Shown here in pieces: positions 9,102 through 18,728 of a stretch of DNA of 64,000 bases. The notes beneath the pieces are model-generated. The model saw only the letters and a program-made list of their open reading frames with translations. It made no database searches and had not been told where the DNA came from. Every line of letters begins with the position of its first letter. Positions within the stretch are counted from its first letter, which is position 1. This stretch comes from Blautia argi (lineage in GTDB: Bacteria; Bacillota; Clostridia; Lachnospirales; Lachnospiraceae), in the NCBI RefSeq assembly GCF_003287895.1, contig NZ_CP030280.1, positions 1,991,501 through 2,055,500 on the forward strand, written 5' to 3'. The translations under genes and the position numbers were made by a program.

Positions 9102-9434
9102 TTAAGCCTCCTTTAAATGTTCTTTTACCAGTGTCAAAGCCAGTCCCAGACGCATATTTCCCTTCTGGAAATCCGCTACGCCTTCTTTGATTGTCTTTGC
9201 AGCATCTTCCATACCCATTTTTTTCAGGTTTTCAGCCATCTGATCCAATTCTTCTGCATGGTGCTCATTGTGAGAGAGCATGTAATTGAGCAGTGCCACT
9301 ACTTCGTCTGTACAACTTCCCTGACAGCCCTCGCCGCAGTTTGTGCAATGCTCGTGAGTATGACCATGGTCATGATGATGATCATCTCCTCCATGAGGAA
9401 TTACATTTCCATTTTCATCTTTAATTAAATGCAT
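9102..9434 (-). CDS. His/Cys-rich putative metal-binding protein
   Basis: A 110-residue protein with an N-terminal metal-binding tail (GDDHHHDHGHTHEHCTNC, then GEGCQGSC: nine His and four Cys within about 30 residues) followed by a helical domain of about 70 residues (HNEHHAEELDQMAENLKKMGME). Nickel or cobalt storage or delivery is inferred from composition and from its position as first gene of the cooT-metF-cooC unit; no enzymatic motif is visible. The ATG at 9434 is preceded by AAGGA. An upstream extension to 9497 exists in frame but has no ribosome binding site and low-complexity sequence. Confidence 0.72.
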   Translation of the reverse strand: MHLIKDENGNVIPHGGDDHHHDHGHTHEHCTNCGEGCQGSCTDEVVALLNYMLSHNEHHAEELDQMAENLKKMGMEDAAKTIKEGVADFQKGNMRLGLALTLVKEHLKEA

Positions 9435-9505
9435 ATTCCAATCCTTTCTGCGCCTGTTTTTGTATTTGGGCGCAATGAATGACAAATAATTTATCAATTA
9501 TCCTC

Positions 9506-9534
9506 ATTATACATGTTTTCCATGTTTTTATCAA
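9506..9534 (-). promoter_or_regulatory. Promoter of the His-rich/cooT/metF unit
   Basis: On the minus strand TTGATA and TATAAT are 17 bases apart, about 70 bases upstream of the start codon at 9434. It is one of the best promoter matches in the window. Confidence 0.78.
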
Positions 9535-9801
9535 GATATTTTATGTTTTTTTCTGTATCCAACTTGTAAAACTTTTCAAAAAATGCCTTTCACTATTCCC
9601 TGTTTTGTGCATTTCTCCAAAGTTTCTTTTGGCAACTGCAAAAAAGCATTGTTCCCTCTGTTGTTTCTCTTCTTTCTATTCCTGCGGCTATACGGCACTT
9701 TTCCTGTATTTTTCCCACGGATTCTGTATATTTTTGAACAATCTTTCTGCTGTTTTTCTAAAAGAATTTAATAAAATCGTATCACATTTTTCACATTTTC
9801 A
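9535..9801. other. Non-coding stretch between divergent promoters
   Basis: AT-rich, T-tract rich sequence between the nickel unit and the aldo/keto reductase. The open frames across it have pyrimidine-driven Phe/Leu composition and no ribosome binding site. I see no RNA structure or gene in it. Confidence 0.5.
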
Positions 9802-9810
9802 TGGTATACT
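9802..9810 (+). promoter_or_regulatory. Extended -10 promoter of the aldo/keto reductase
   Basis: TGGTATACT is an extended -10 element 30 bases before the ATG; no good -35 lies at the right distance. Confidence 0.5.
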
Positions 9811-9839
9811 GAGTGGGAGTTTTTAAGGAGGGTTATTTT

Positions 9840-10676
9840 ATGTCTTTTGACAACCATGTGATTCAGCTAAATGATACAAAAGAAATGCCCATGCTGGGAC
9901 TTGGAGTTTATAAAGCAACGGATGACGGAGAGCTGAAGCAGGCAATAAGCTCTGCTGCAGCTTTGGGATACCGGTTAATCGACACTGCTTCTTTTTATAA
10001 AAATGAAGAAGGCGTGGGAAAAGCCATAAAATCTCTTGGGCTTCCCAGAGAAGAACTGTTTGTCACTACCAAAATCTGGAACACTGCCCAGCGCATCGGC
10101 GATATTGAGGACAGCTTTAATCGCAGCCTGGAAAGACTGGGGCTTGATTATGTGGATTTATATATGATCCACTGGCCGGTACCGGGGTGCTTCTGTGATA
10201 CCTGGAAGGTGATGGAAAAATTGCAGGCAGCCGGAAAAATCAAATCTCTGGGTGTTTCTAATTTCTCTATTGCTGATTTAGAGCTTTTAAAAACAGTTTC
10301 CGATGTTGTACCTGCTGTAAACCAGGTGGAATTTCACCCCCTGTTCAATCACCCGAAGCTGCTTTCCTACTGCCAGGCAAACGGCATCGCAGTACAGGCA
10401 TATGCTCCTTTGGCAAGAGGCGCCTATCTGCAAAGTCCTCTGATGATTGAAATCGGAAAACGCTACGGAAAAACTCCGGCACAGATAGGACTCCGCTGGC
10501 TCGTTCAGCAGCAGATTGCCGTAATTCCAAAGTCCACACACCCGGAACGACTAAAGGAAAACAGCCTGATTTTTGATTTTTCTCTTTCTGATGAAGAAAT
10601 GACAGCCATTACAGCCATGGACGCAGGACAGCGGATTGCCGGAATCCCTGAAGATATGATTCCCTACATAAAATAA
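9840..10676 (+). CDS. Aldo/keto reductase
   Basis: A 278-residue NADPH-dependent (beta/alpha)8 reductase of the AKR superfamily, cytoplasmic, reducing aldehydes or ketones. The family signatures are present: MPMLGLGVYK near the start, LIDTASFYKNEEGVG with the catalytic Asp and Tyr, the FVTTKIWN strand with the catalytic Lys, MIHWPVP with the catalytic His, GVSNFS, and the C-terminal IPKST cofactor loop. The ATG at 9840 has AAGGAGGG nine bases upstream; the longer reading frame from 9813 runs through this site. The gene stands alone between a promoter and a bidirectional terminator. The substrate cannot be told. Confidence 0.93.
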   Translation: MSFDNHVIQLNDTKEMPMLGLGVYKATDDGELKQAISSAAALGYRLIDTASFYKNEEGVGKAIKSLGLPREELFVTTKIWNTAQRIGDIEDSFNRSLERLGLDYVDLYMIHWPVPGCFCDTWKVMEKLQAAGKIKSLGVSNFSIADLELLKTVSDVVPAVNQVEFHPLFNHPKLLSYCQANGIAVQAYAPLARGAYLQSPLMIEIGKRYGKTPAQIGLRWLVQQQIAVIPKSTHPERLKENSLIFDFSLSDEEMTAITAMDAGQRIAGIPEDMIPYIK

Positions 10677-10683
10677 AGCAATA

Positions 10684-10717
10684 AAAACGGAGTTCCAAAA
10701 AGGAGCTCCGTTTTTTC
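10684..10717. terminator. Bidirectional terminator between aldo/keto reductase and gpsA
   Basis: AAAACGGAGTTCC and GGAGCTCCGTTTTTT form a stem flanked by As on one side and Ts on the other, so it can stop transcription from both convergent genes. Confidence 0.88.
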
Positions 10718-11739
10718 TATTTTTCCCAGGCACTGTCCCAGGATTCTATTTTCTTATCTCTCACCATAAGTTCTTTTACTGCCTCCGCAGGATTTTTCCC
10801 TTCAAAAAGCACACGATTTACCTGCTGGATAATAGGCATTTCCACCCCGTATTTCCGGGAAAGCTCCAATCCCGCTTTTGCGGAATACACCCCTTCTACC
10901 ACCATGTTGACTTCTTTCATAGCTTCTTCCATGGTTCTTCCCTGTCCCATGAGAAAACCTGCTTTTCGATTCCGGCTATGACGGCTGGCACAGGTAACAA
11001 TCAAGTCCCCGATACCTGACAGCCCATAAAAGGTGTCAGCCCTTGCTCCCATAGCAATGCCCAGACGGGAAATTTCCGTAATTCCTCTGGTAATCAGAGC
11101 CGCCTTTGTGTTATCTCCATAGCCCAGTCCATCTGCGGTACCTGCCGCCAGGGCAATGACATTTTTCAGAGCACCGCCAAGCTCAATTCCCAGAATGTCT
11201 GGGCTGATATACACTCGAAAAACAGGACTCATAAAAATATTCTGCAGATATTCTGCGGTTTCCCGGCTTCTTGCCCCTACCACACAGGTCGTGGGCAGTC
11301 CCCGGCTGACCTCTTCTGCATGACTGGGCCCGGACAGCACGCAGGCACAGGATCCGGGAATTTCTTCCTCTATCATATCTGTCAGAGTAGTCAGGGTATG
11401 CTCTTCAATCCCTTTGGCAACATTGACAATCAACTGTCCCTCTTTCACATAGGGACGCATTTTCTTTGCTGTACTGCGTACAGCTACAGAAGGTACGGCA
11501 AGCACCAGCACGTCCCTCTCTTTTAAGGCCGCTTCAAGGTCTGCGGTAATTTCCAGCTTTTCAGGAAGCAGCACCTTCGGAAGCTTTTCCCTATGCTCCC
11601 GTTCCCGTGCCAGCTCCTCTGCCTGTTCCTTTCTGTGAGACCACAAAATTGTATCATGTCCGTTTTCGGTCAGCAAAATAGCAAGAGCCGTTCCCCAGCT
11701 TCCTGCCCCAAATACACTTACCTTAGCCAAAACACTCAC
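10717..11739 (-). CDS. gpsA: Glycerol-3-phosphate dehydrogenase [NAD(P)+]
   Basis: The product (340 residues) reduces dihydroxyacetone phosphate to sn-glycerol 3-phosphate for phospholipid synthesis. The N-terminal Rossmann motif GAGSWGTALA, the NVAKGIE block, SGPSHAEE and the C-terminal GLSGIGDLIVT with its substrate-binding neighbourhood are all present. The GTG at 11739 overlaps the plsY stop as GTGA, which suggests coupling. A TTG at 11730 with GAGGTGA upstream, giving an N-terminus MAKVSVFGAG, is an equally good start. PlsY next door uses the product. Confidence 0.95.
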   Translation of the reverse strand: MSVLAKVSVFGAGSWGTALAILLTENGHDTILWSHRKEQAEELAREREHREKLPKVLLPEKLEITADLEAALKERDVLVLAVPSVAVRSTAKKMRPYVKEGQLIVNVAKGIEEHTLTTLTDMIEEEIPGSCACVLSGPSHAEEVSRGLPTTCVVGARSRETAEYLQNIFMSPVFRVYISPDILGIELGGALKNVIALAAGTADGLGYGDNTKAALITRGITEISRLGIAMGARADTFYGLSGIGDLIVTCASRHSRNRKAGFLMGQGRTMEEAMKEVNMVVEGVYSAKAGLELSRKYGVEMPIIQQVNRVLFEGKNPAEAVKELMVRDKKIESWDSAWEK

Positions 11740-12380
11740 CTCTTTTTCCCGAGAAATATCTTGTTTTCATTTCCATGAAGCAGGCGCACAATATTCTGTC
11801 TGTGCCGCCAGTATGCCAGAATCATCAGCCCCACAGCTATGGCGTACATCTCATAAAGCGCCGACTGTGTACAGTTATAGGTTCCCATCTGCCCAAAAAT
11901 CACCAGAGCCACCACAAAGCCCAGATACCCCAAAAGAGAACCCAAGGACACATAATGGGTCAGAAAAAATGCGGCAAAAAACAGCACGGCACACACCAGA
12001 AACAGCCGCCAGTCAAAAGCAAGTAAAAGCCCTACAGATGCTGCAATTCCCTTTCCGCCTTTAAACTTCAGATAAAAAGGAAAATTATGTCCTAAAATAC
12101 AGCCTGCCCCTGCATAAAGTTCTAGCAAAAGCAAATCCTCTCCTGCATGGGAGGCAAAAATCAGACGGATCATCCAGATGGCTGCCACACATTTTAAGCA
12201 GTCCCCTAAAAGAGTCAGGGCACCCGCCTTTTTCCCCATAGTACGCAAAGCATTGGTACTTCCTGCATTTCCGCTTCCGTGTTCCCGGATATCAATCCCC
12301 TGTTTTTTTCCATAGATATAGGAGGTCTGAAACAGTCCGCATACATATCCTACTGCCAGACAAATCATACGCAACAACAT
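11736..12380 (-). CDS. plsY: Glycerol-3-phosphate acyltransferase PlsY
   Basis: A 214-residue integral membrane protein that acylates glycerol 3-phosphate from acyl-phosphate, the first step of phospholipid synthesis in Firmicutes. The three PlsY motifs are seen: GSGNAGSTNALRTMGKK in the first cytoplasmic loop, the HNFPFYLKFKGGKGIA glycine-rich motif, and a later hydrophobic helix set. Several membrane spans are evident. It lies between der and gpsA, six bases after der and overlapping gpsA by four. Confidence 0.94.
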   Translation of the reverse strand: MLLRMICLAVGYVCGLFQTSYIYGKKQGIDIREHGSGNAGSTNALRTMGKKAGALTLLGDCLKCVAAIWMIRLIFASHAGEDLLLLELYAGAGCILGHNFPFYLKFKGGKGIAASVGLLLAFDWRLFLVCAVLFFAAFFLTHYVSLGSLLGYLGFVVALVIFGQMGTYNCTQSALYEMYAIAVGLMILAYWRHRQNIVRLLHGNENKIFLGKKR

Positions 12381-12386
12381 TTCTTT

Positions 12387-13712
12387 TTATTCTCCTTCTT
12401 TACGCTCACGGATAATAAATTTCAGGGAAGTCCCCTTAAATCCAAAGGCCTCTCTGATTTTATTTTCCAGGTATCTTGTATAGGAAAAGTGCATCAGTTC
12501 CTTGTCATTTACAAAAATTACAAAGGTAGGCGGCTTTACAGCTACCTGTGTGGTGTAGAAAATTTTCAGGCGCTTGCCTTTATCAGAAGGCGGCTGCTGC
12601 ATGGCAATGGCCTCTGTAACAATTTCATTTAACACACCGGTCTGAATCCGCAGGGTCTGATTTTCCAGCACCATATCAATGGTTTCAAACAACTTCGGAA
12701 TTCTCTGTCCCGTCTGAGCGGAAATAAACATAATTTCCGCATAAGGCATGTAAGAAAGAGTTTCCCGCACCTTATTTGTGAATTTGTAAATGGTTTTGTC
12801 ATTTTTCTCAATGGCGTCCCATTTGTTTACAGCAATGACAACACCTTTTCCTCTGTCATGGGCAATTCCTGCGATTTTGGCGTCCTGCTCGGTCACGCCT
12901 TCTGTGGCGTCAATCATCATAACCACCACATCTGCCCGCTCTACTGCCGTTACAGTACGGATAATGCTATAGCGCTCCAGCTCTTCCTTAATCTTATTTT
13001 TCCGACGCAGTCCTGCTGTATCGATAAATGTGTATTCTTTGCCATTGTATTCCACAAGAGTGTCAATGGCATCTCTGGTAGTGCCGGCAATGTTGGAAAC
13101 AATTACACGATCCTCTCCCAGAATCTTATTAATAAGGGAGGATTTTCCTACATTTGGCTTTCCAACCACGGCAATTTTCGGAATGTCGCTTTCCTCTTCC
13201 TCTCCCGCATGTTCGTCAAAATGCTCCACAACCTTTTCCAGCATATCGCCGAGTCCCAGCATGGAAGCAGCGGAAATAGGCACCGGCTCTCCGATTCCCA
13301 GGTTGTAAAATTCATAGATGTCCATCATAAATTTCTGGAAACTGTCCACCTTATTTACCACTAAAACCACCGGCTTGTTACTTCTCCGCAGCATATCTGC
13401 TACTTTAGCGTCTGCGTCCACCAGCCCCTGCCTTACATCTGTCATAAAAATAATCACGTCAGCCGTATCAATGGCAATCTGTGCCTGCTCTCTCATCTGG
13501 GACAAAATAATATCCTTACTTTCCGGTTCAATACCGCCGGTATCTATCATGGTAAAAGTCTTGTCAAGCCAAGTCACTTCCGCATAAATTCTATCCCTTG
13601 TCACTCCGGGCGTATCCTTTACAATAGAAATTCTCTCTCCTGCCAGCGCATTAAAAAGAGTAGATTTTCCTACATTAGGCCTGCCAACTATTGCTACAAT
13701 CGGTTTGCTCAT
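12387..13712 (-). CDS. der: Ribosome-associated GTPase Der (EngA)
   Basis: Der has two tandem GTPase domains and a KH-like C-terminal domain and is needed for 50S subunit assembly. In this 441-residue copy the first P-loop GRPNVGKST is at residues 10-18 with DTGG and NKVD following, and the second, GKPNVGKSS, is near 183-191 with DTAG and NKWD. The KH-like domain fills the last 100 residues. The start overlaps the end of the upstream DUF512 gene by 38 bases, an unusually long overlap. Confidence 0.97.
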   Translation of the reverse strand: MSKPIVAIVGRPNVGKSTLFNALAGERISIVKDTPGVTRDRIYAEVTWLDKTFTMIDTGGIEPESKDIILSQMREQAQIAIDTADVIIFMTDVRQGLVDADAKVADMLRRSNKPVVLVVNKVDSFQKFMMDIYEFYNLGIGEPVPISAASMLGLGDMLEKVVEHFDEHAGEEEESDIPKIAVVGKPNVGKSSLINKILGEDRVIVSNIAGTTRDAIDTLVEYNGKEYTFIDTAGLRRKNKIKEELERYSIIRTVTAVERADVVVMMIDATEGVTEQDAKIAGIAHDRGKGVVIAVNKWDAIEKNDKTIYKFTNKVRETLSYMPYAEIMFISAQTGQRIPKLFETIDMVLENQTLRIQTGVLNEIVTEAIAMQQPPSDKGKRLKIFYTTQVAVKPPTFVIFVNDKELMHFSYTRYLENKIREAFGFKGTSLKFIIRERKEGE

Positions 13713-15057
13713 ACATTGTTCTCCTTTTATGTGTTCTCTCTGTTTCCTGTTCCAAAACCGCGGTCACAAAATCAGCGCCGCTCTCTTCTACAATTTTCAC
13801 AGGAACTCCCAGTTCCTGTTCTATCTCTTCTACGGTTTTATCGTCTAAAAAGATTTCCTCTCCGCTTCTCAAAAGATTGCAGGGCAGAAGCAGATATTCT
13901 CCCAGTTCCTGTCCCTTTAACTGAGCCAGAATGTCCTGACCTGTAAGAAGTCCGGATACCGTAATGCTCTCTCCAAAGAAATCGTTGCGGATTTCATAGC
14001 CTTTGATATCCATGTTGGGATATTTTTTTTGAATCTCTTTTGCATATCCCATAATGCATGGATAGGCAAGGCGTCCTGTGGCAAAAGAGATGGTTCTCTT
14101 TCGTTCATCTCCCTTTCGCTCCTTTAAGGCTTCCCGAACCTCCTCGTCTAAAAGTCTGAGCATGCCCACACCGTTTTCAAGCTGTAAGTAGCCATCATAT
14201 CTTTCTTCCTCAGGAAGCTCTCTTCCCGCCAGCAGATACCATTCATCGCTGGCATGGATAAAATGCAGCCCATATTCGGGATACAGCTTTTTCTGCCATG
14301 CTTCAATGGTGTCAATCACCTGTGCTGCATCTTCCTTTGTAAAGGGTTCTAAAGGATAAAGCCCGTCCCTGTATTTGCTCAGTCCCACAGGAACCACAGA
14401 AACACTTTTTAAATGGGGCAGATATCCGGTAAGATCCGCAATACTGCGCTCCAGCTCCTCTTTGTCATTTAACCCCTTGCAAAGGACAATCTGTCCGTTC
14501 ATCTCTATCCCTGCCTCAAAAAGCCGCTGTACTTTTGGGAAAACATCTCCCGCAAAACGGTTGTGCAGCATTTCACAGCGAAGCCTGGGATTTGTTGTCT
14601 GAAAGGAAATATTAATAGGCGCCAGATGATAGTGAATAATTCGGTCAATATCATGGTCACTCATATTAGTCAGGGTCACATAATTCCCCTGGAGAAAGGA
14701 AAGACGGGAGTCATCATCTTTAAAATAAAGGGTTTCCCGCATTCCCGGAGGCATCTGGTCAATAAAGCAGAAAACACATTTGTTTCTGCAGGAACGGTAT
14801 TCGTCCATCAGACTGTTTTCAAATTCCAGTCCCAGGTCTTCCTCAAATTCCTTTTCAACCTCCAGTTCCCATTCTTCTCCATTTGGCTTCTGCACCAAAA
14901 GCTCTATATATTCATCGTTCACCAGGTAATGGTAATCAAACACATCTTCTATGGGTTGTCCGTTAATGGAAAGCAGCTCATCTCCCGGCTGCAGCTCCAG
15001 CTCCCAGGCAATGCTCCCTTCCTTTACCCGGCTGATTTTATGTCGGCTGTTTTTCAT
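13675..15057 (-). CDS. Radical SAM protein with PDZ and DUF512 domains
   Basis: A 460-residue protein with an N-terminal PDZ-like segment (about residues 8-60, [15 protein letters not shown]), a radical SAM motif CRNKCVFCF near residue 92 (C-x3-C-x2-C) and a long C-terminal DUF512 domain. This architecture is conserved across Clostridia and cyanobacteria and commonly sits beside der; no reaction has been established that I know of. The start ATG lies at 15057 with GGAGGAAAG upstream. Its last 12 codons are read in another frame within der. The gene position suggests a link to ribosome or tRNA biology, but that is inference only. Confidence 0.88.
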   Translation of the reverse strand: MKNSRHKISRVKEGSIAWELELQPGDELLSINGQPIEDVFDYHYLVNDEYIELLVQKPNGEEWELEVEKEFEEDLGLEFENSLMDEYRSCRNKCVFCFIDQMPPGMRETLYFKDDDSRLSFLQGNYVTLTNMSDHDIDRIIHYHLAPINISFQTTNPRLRCEMLHNRFAGDVFPKVQRLFEAGIEMNGQIVLCKGLNDKEELERSIADLTGYLPHLKSVSVVPVGLSKYRDGLYPLEPFTKEDAAQVIDTIEAWQKKLYPEYGLHFIHASDEWYLLAGRELPEEERYDGYLQLENGVGMLRLLDEEVREALKERKGDERKRTISFATGRLAYPCIMGYAKEIQKKYPNMDIKGYEIRNDFFGESITVSGLLTGQDILAQLKGQELGEYLLLPCNLLRSGEEIFLDDKTVEEIEQELGVPVKIVEESGADFVTAVLEQETERTHKRRTMYEQTDCSNSWQA

Positions 15058-15128
15058 TTCTTTCCTCCTAGCAAATGCCCGTTATTTCTTATAATACCAA
15101 TATTACAGGAAAAAAGCAATAATTTTCC

Positions 15129-15157
15129 TTGACGGTTGTATGTGTCGAATGTTATAA
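15129..15157 (+). promoter_or_regulatory. Promoter of prs
   Basis: TTGACG and TTATAA with a 17-base spacer, 63 bases before the prs start codon; TATAAC with an 18-base spacer is an alternative reading of the same -10. Confidence 0.68.
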
Positions 15158-15219
15158 CTTATTGTGTAATTATGTTAAATTTAATTAAAATATGCAAAAA
15201 ACCGAAAATGGAGGTTACT

Positions 15220-16384
15220 ATGGTTAATATCAGTTTGCTGGAAAAGTCCATACCTGTTGCACCAATTAAAATTGCCGCTTTGGAAAGCTGCTCTCATCTG
15301 GCATCACAGGTAGACGCTCATCTGGTACAGTTTCGTAAAGAATTAAATTCCCACAATCAGTCCGGTCTGAATTTCCGTGGGTATGCTGAGAACACCTTTT
15401 TAGTTGATTGCAAATGTCCGCGATTTGGCTCAGGAGAAGCAAAGGGTGTGATTCACGAATCCATTCGCGGCGCGGACATGTTTGTTATGGTAGACGTGTG
15501 CAACCACAGCTTAACTTATAACATGTGCGGTCATGTAAATCACATGTCACCGGACGATCATTATCAGGATTTAAAACGAATTATCGCTACTGCAGCCGGA
15601 AAGGCACACCGCATTAATGTGATTATGCCGTTCCTGTACGAAAGCCGTCAGCATAAGAGAAGCAAACGGGAATCCCTTGACTGCGCTCTGGCTTTGCAGG
15701 AGCTGGTAGGTATGGGTGTAAGCAACATCATTACCTTTGACGCCCATGACCCTCGTATGCAGAATGCCATTCCTCTGTCAGGCTTTGATAACTTCATGCC
15801 TACTTATCAGTTTTTGAAAACTCTGTGCGCTTCTATTGAGGATTTCAAAATTGACAATGAGCATCTGATGATTATCAGCCCGGACGAAGGCGCTATGCAA
15901 AGAGCGGTATACTTCTCCAACATTTTAGGTGTGGACATGGGTATGTTCTATAAACGCCGTGACTATTCGACTGTTGTAAACGGCAGGAATCCCATTGTTG
16001 CTCATGAGTTTTTTAGGAGATTCTGTGGAAGGAAAAGACGTCATTGTCATTGATGATATGATTTCCTCTGGAGAAAGCATGTTAGACGTTGCAAAGAAAT
16101 TAAAGGACCGCAAAGCAAAGCGCGTCATTGTCTGCACAACTTTTGGCTTGTTTACAGACGGACTGGAAAAATTCGATGAATATTATGAGAACGAATACAT
16201 CTACCGTGTCATCACTACAAACCTGAACTACCGCAATCCGGAGCTTTTAAAACGTCCTTATTATCTGGAAGCGGATATGAGCAAGTATCTGGCAAGCATC
16301 ATGGATATCTTAAACCATGACCTGTCTGTAGAAAAGGTTCGCCGCACCACAGACAAAATCAACCGTTTACTGAAAAGATGTTAA
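15220..16384 (+). CDS. prs: Ribose-phosphate pyrophosphokinase, with apparent frameshift
   Basis: PRPP synthetase makes phosphoribosyl pyrophosphate from ribose 5-phosphate and ATP for nucleotide, His and Trp synthesis. Residues from the ATG at 15220 (GGAGG upstream) include the catalytic loop SRQHKRSKRESLDC and FDAHDPRMQNA. The frame is lost in a run of six Ts at 16009-16014 and is followed by FRRFCGRKRRHCH and a stop. The correct frame resumes as LGDSVEGKDVIVIDDMISSGES, the PRPP-binding loop, to the stop at 16384. Removing one T gives a continuous protein of 387 residues of the long clostridial type. The enzyme is normally essential, so a sequence error is the likely cause. Confidence 0.9.
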
Positions 16385-16398
16385 TGGACTGATTTCTG

Positions 16399-16472
16399 AA
16401 AAAAGACCTTTGCACCGGCGTACGGAAAAATCTCCCCTGTTTTCCATACGCCAAGGGCCAAGGTCTTTTTTT
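16399..16472. terminator. Bidirectional terminator after prs
   Basis: AAAAAAGACCTT pairs with AAGGTCTTTTTT, and an inner arm GGCGTACGGAAAA pairs with TTTTCCATACGCC with one mismatch. The A- and T-rich flanks allow termination from both sides. Confidence 0.85.
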
Positions 16473-16492
16473 CACTTCAAAGCAAAAATGCA

Positions 16493-16533
16493 GGGCATTT
16501 GTTTAAGGAATTCTTCCTCTGCAACAAATGCCC
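16493..16533 (-). terminator. Terminator of the 3D-domain protein gene
   Basis: On the minus strand GGCATTTGTT and AACAAATGCC form a 10-bp stem followed by a short T-rich stretch, directly after the stop codon. Confidence 0.7.
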
Positions 16534-16544
16534 TTATGTATGTT

Positions 16545-17769
16545 TTAATTTACCTGATAAACATCTGCAGTACCTCTTCCAAACTGCAGCGCCTCTTCAT
16601 GGCTGTTAAAGAAAATATCCACATGCCCATATGGAACACCTCTGTCCTCTACAGTGTATACATTTCCGTTAATCAGCAGCTTTGTACCAAAAGGAACGCC
16701 TCCCATGGCAACGGTTCTTCCCGGTACCGGTGTGGTTCCGCTGGCTGTCAGTCCGCTTTCATGTCCACCGCACTTTTCACAGTTACAATAGCCTGTCAGG
16801 GTAAATCTCCCAAGATAATTTCCATTGGAATTGTTCTGAGATTCACTCTGATTATTCTCAGGCTGCTCTTGAGGTGCAGGCGCTTCTTCCGGCTGAGAAT
16901 TCTGGCTGTTATCCTCTGCTTCCGGTGCACTTGGCTGTACAGGCTGCTGCACGACGCCGGAATTGTCCTGGGACGGTCCGGAAGCCTCCTCTTTCTGCTG
17001 TGCCAGAATCTGTGCTGCCTCTTCGTCCTTTTGCAGTTTAATCAAATGGTCAATGTTATTTTTCTGCTGTTCAATCTTACCCAGCAACGCTTTCGCGCTG
17101 CTCTGTTCTGCAGAAATCTGACTTTCATAGGTTTCAATCTGGCCTCTGGTACTTTTCACCACGACTGCAACCTCATCCTGTTTTTCCAGACTTTCCTGCT
17201 TCAGATTTTCCAGTTTCTTCTGTTCTTTTTTAATGCTATTCTCTTTTTCTTTGATTTCTTCTGTGGTTTTCTTGTACTCTTCCAGCATCTTTCTGTCATA
17301 CTTTGTCATTTCTGTCATGTTTTCTGCCTGACTTAAGAAATCTGTGAAGCTGTCCGCCTCTAACAAAAGCATCATATAAGAATTATCTGAGTTTTCATAC
17401 ATATATTGGATCCGAAGCTTCATACTTTCGTACTGCTCGTCTTCCTTTTCCTGAGCCTTTACAAGCTCTTTTTCCAGCTTTTCAAGCTCTGTCTGTTTTT
17501 CCTCTGACTGAGTCTGAATCTCCTGTAAATTCTCCCCCTAATTCACTAAGCTGTTGATTCAACTCTTTCAAGTACCCTTCTAAATCATTTTTCTTGGATT
17601 CCAAGCTGCTGATTCTCCCCTGGGTATTGTCTAACTGTTTCTGGTTTTCCTGCTGCGTATTCTGTGCTGCTGAAATCTTTTTCTGAGTAGCAGAACCGTA
17701 ACAAGGGGTTGCAACCAGACTGGCCGCCAACACACCCAAAAGCAGGCTTGTACTTGTTTTTTTCTTCAT
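16545..17769 (-). CDS. Secreted coiled-coil 3D-domain protein, with apparent frameshift
   Basis: The protein has a signal peptide (KKKTSTSLLLGVLAASLVATPCYG), a long CwlO-like coiled coil, a Pro/Gln/Glu-rich linker and a C-terminal 3D domain (about the last 95 residues, with GYCNCEKCGGHESGLTASG and the closing DRG and VDIFF motifs) like those of Rpf/YuiC-type wall hydrolases. It probably acts on peptidoglycan outside the cell. The frame breaks at a run of five Gs (plus-strand C run 17534-17538). With four Gs the sequence reads on as LGENLQEIQTQSEEKQ into the second open frame. The ATG at 17769 has AAAAGGAG upstream; a GTG at 17790 overlaps that site. Confidence 0.82.
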
Positions 17770-17902
17770 ATAATCAAAGCTCCTTTTCACTAACGGAACT
17801 GATTATAACACAGAAATTCAAAGAAGCATAGTATTTTTTTAACTTTTCGTAATATTTATGTAATATTGCCTTATCTCGCCTGTTAAATTTTATGCATTTA
17901 TC

Positions 17903-18724
17903 CTATTGATTCTTTATTCCAAGAAAGGCACAGAGATTTCCCCTTCTGCCTTTGCTTGCCCTGTGGGAAAACAGCAGTTCGGGATTACAGCAGGTACAAA
18001 TTCCGGGAAGGCTTATATGTTCTGAAGAGATTCCTGCCTCTTGCAATACAAGCTCATTGGCTCTCCAGAGATTGAGCTGATACTTGCCGTTCTCCTTTTG
18101 ATACACCAGACTTCTGTCCTCTCCTCCTGCCAGAAATTCCTGTATAAACTGCTCTGCCACGTCCCCACTGACCTCATAGCAGTCCTGGCAGATAGAAGGG
18201 CCTATGGTCGCATAAACGTCTTTTGCCCTTGTTCCGTATTCTTTTTCCATAATCTCCAGAGTTTTGGCTCCTATCCGCCCTACCGTGCCTCTCCAGCCGG
18301 AATGCGAAAGCCCTATGGCACGATTTACCGGATCAATAAAAAATAAGGGGACACAGTCTGCATAAAAGGTTGTCAGGGTTATCCCCGAAACATTTGTCAC
18401 AAGGCCGTCTATGTTTCTGTAATCTCTTTCTCTTGTAACTCCCTTGCCCCGGTCTTCTTCTGTCACAATACGAATATTGGTTGTATGGGTCTGGTCTGCG
18501 CATACCAGGCTCTCTACGGGAAATCCTATGGCTTTCGCAATCCTTCTGTAATTTTCCATAACGTCCGCTTCTCTGTCTCCTCTGGTAAAGCTCAGATTCA
18601 TAGAAGTATAAACCCCTTTGCTGACTCCGCCCTTTCTGGTGGAAAATCCATGGTAAAATCCGGACAGTTTCTCAAATACCGGATATGCCAGAAAGGAAAC
18701 ACCATTTTTTTCTCTTAATTCCAT
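17903..18724 (-). CDS. pgeF: YfiH/LACC1-family purine nucleoside phosphorylase (PgeF)
   Basis: A 273-residue protein of the multicopper-polyphenol-oxidase-like family, whose members phosphorolyse or deaminate purine nucleosides and in E. coli edit peptidoglycan precursors. The zinc-binding residues are in place: the QTHTTN block (His), DCVPLFF (Cys) and HSGWRG (His). CTCCNPELLFSHRASKGRRGN closes the protein. The start is probably the ATG at 18724 behind AGAGGATAGAG; an ATG at 18751 adds nine residues. It follows yraN closely at the end of the rplS-to-yraN run. Confidence 0.88.
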   Translation of the reverse strand: MELREKNGVSFLAYPVFEKLSGFYHGFSTRKGGVSKGVYTSMNLSFTRGDREADVMENYRRIAKAIGFPVESLVCADQTHTTNIRIVTEEDRGKGVTRERDYRNIDGLVTNVSGITLTTFYADCVPLFFIDPVNRAIGLSHSGWRGTVGRIGAKTLEIMEKEYGTRAKDVYATIGPSICQDCYEVSGDVAEQFIQEFLAGGEDRSLVYQKENGKYQLNLWRANELVLQEAGISSEHISLPGICTCCNPELLFSHRASKGRRGNLCAFLGIKNQ

Positions 18725-18728
18725 CTCT

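Noticed and set aside
9479..9826. A 115-codon plus-strand frame rich in Phe, Leu and Cys
   Set aside because: It arises from T-rich non-coding sequence between two divergent promoters and has no ribosome binding site.
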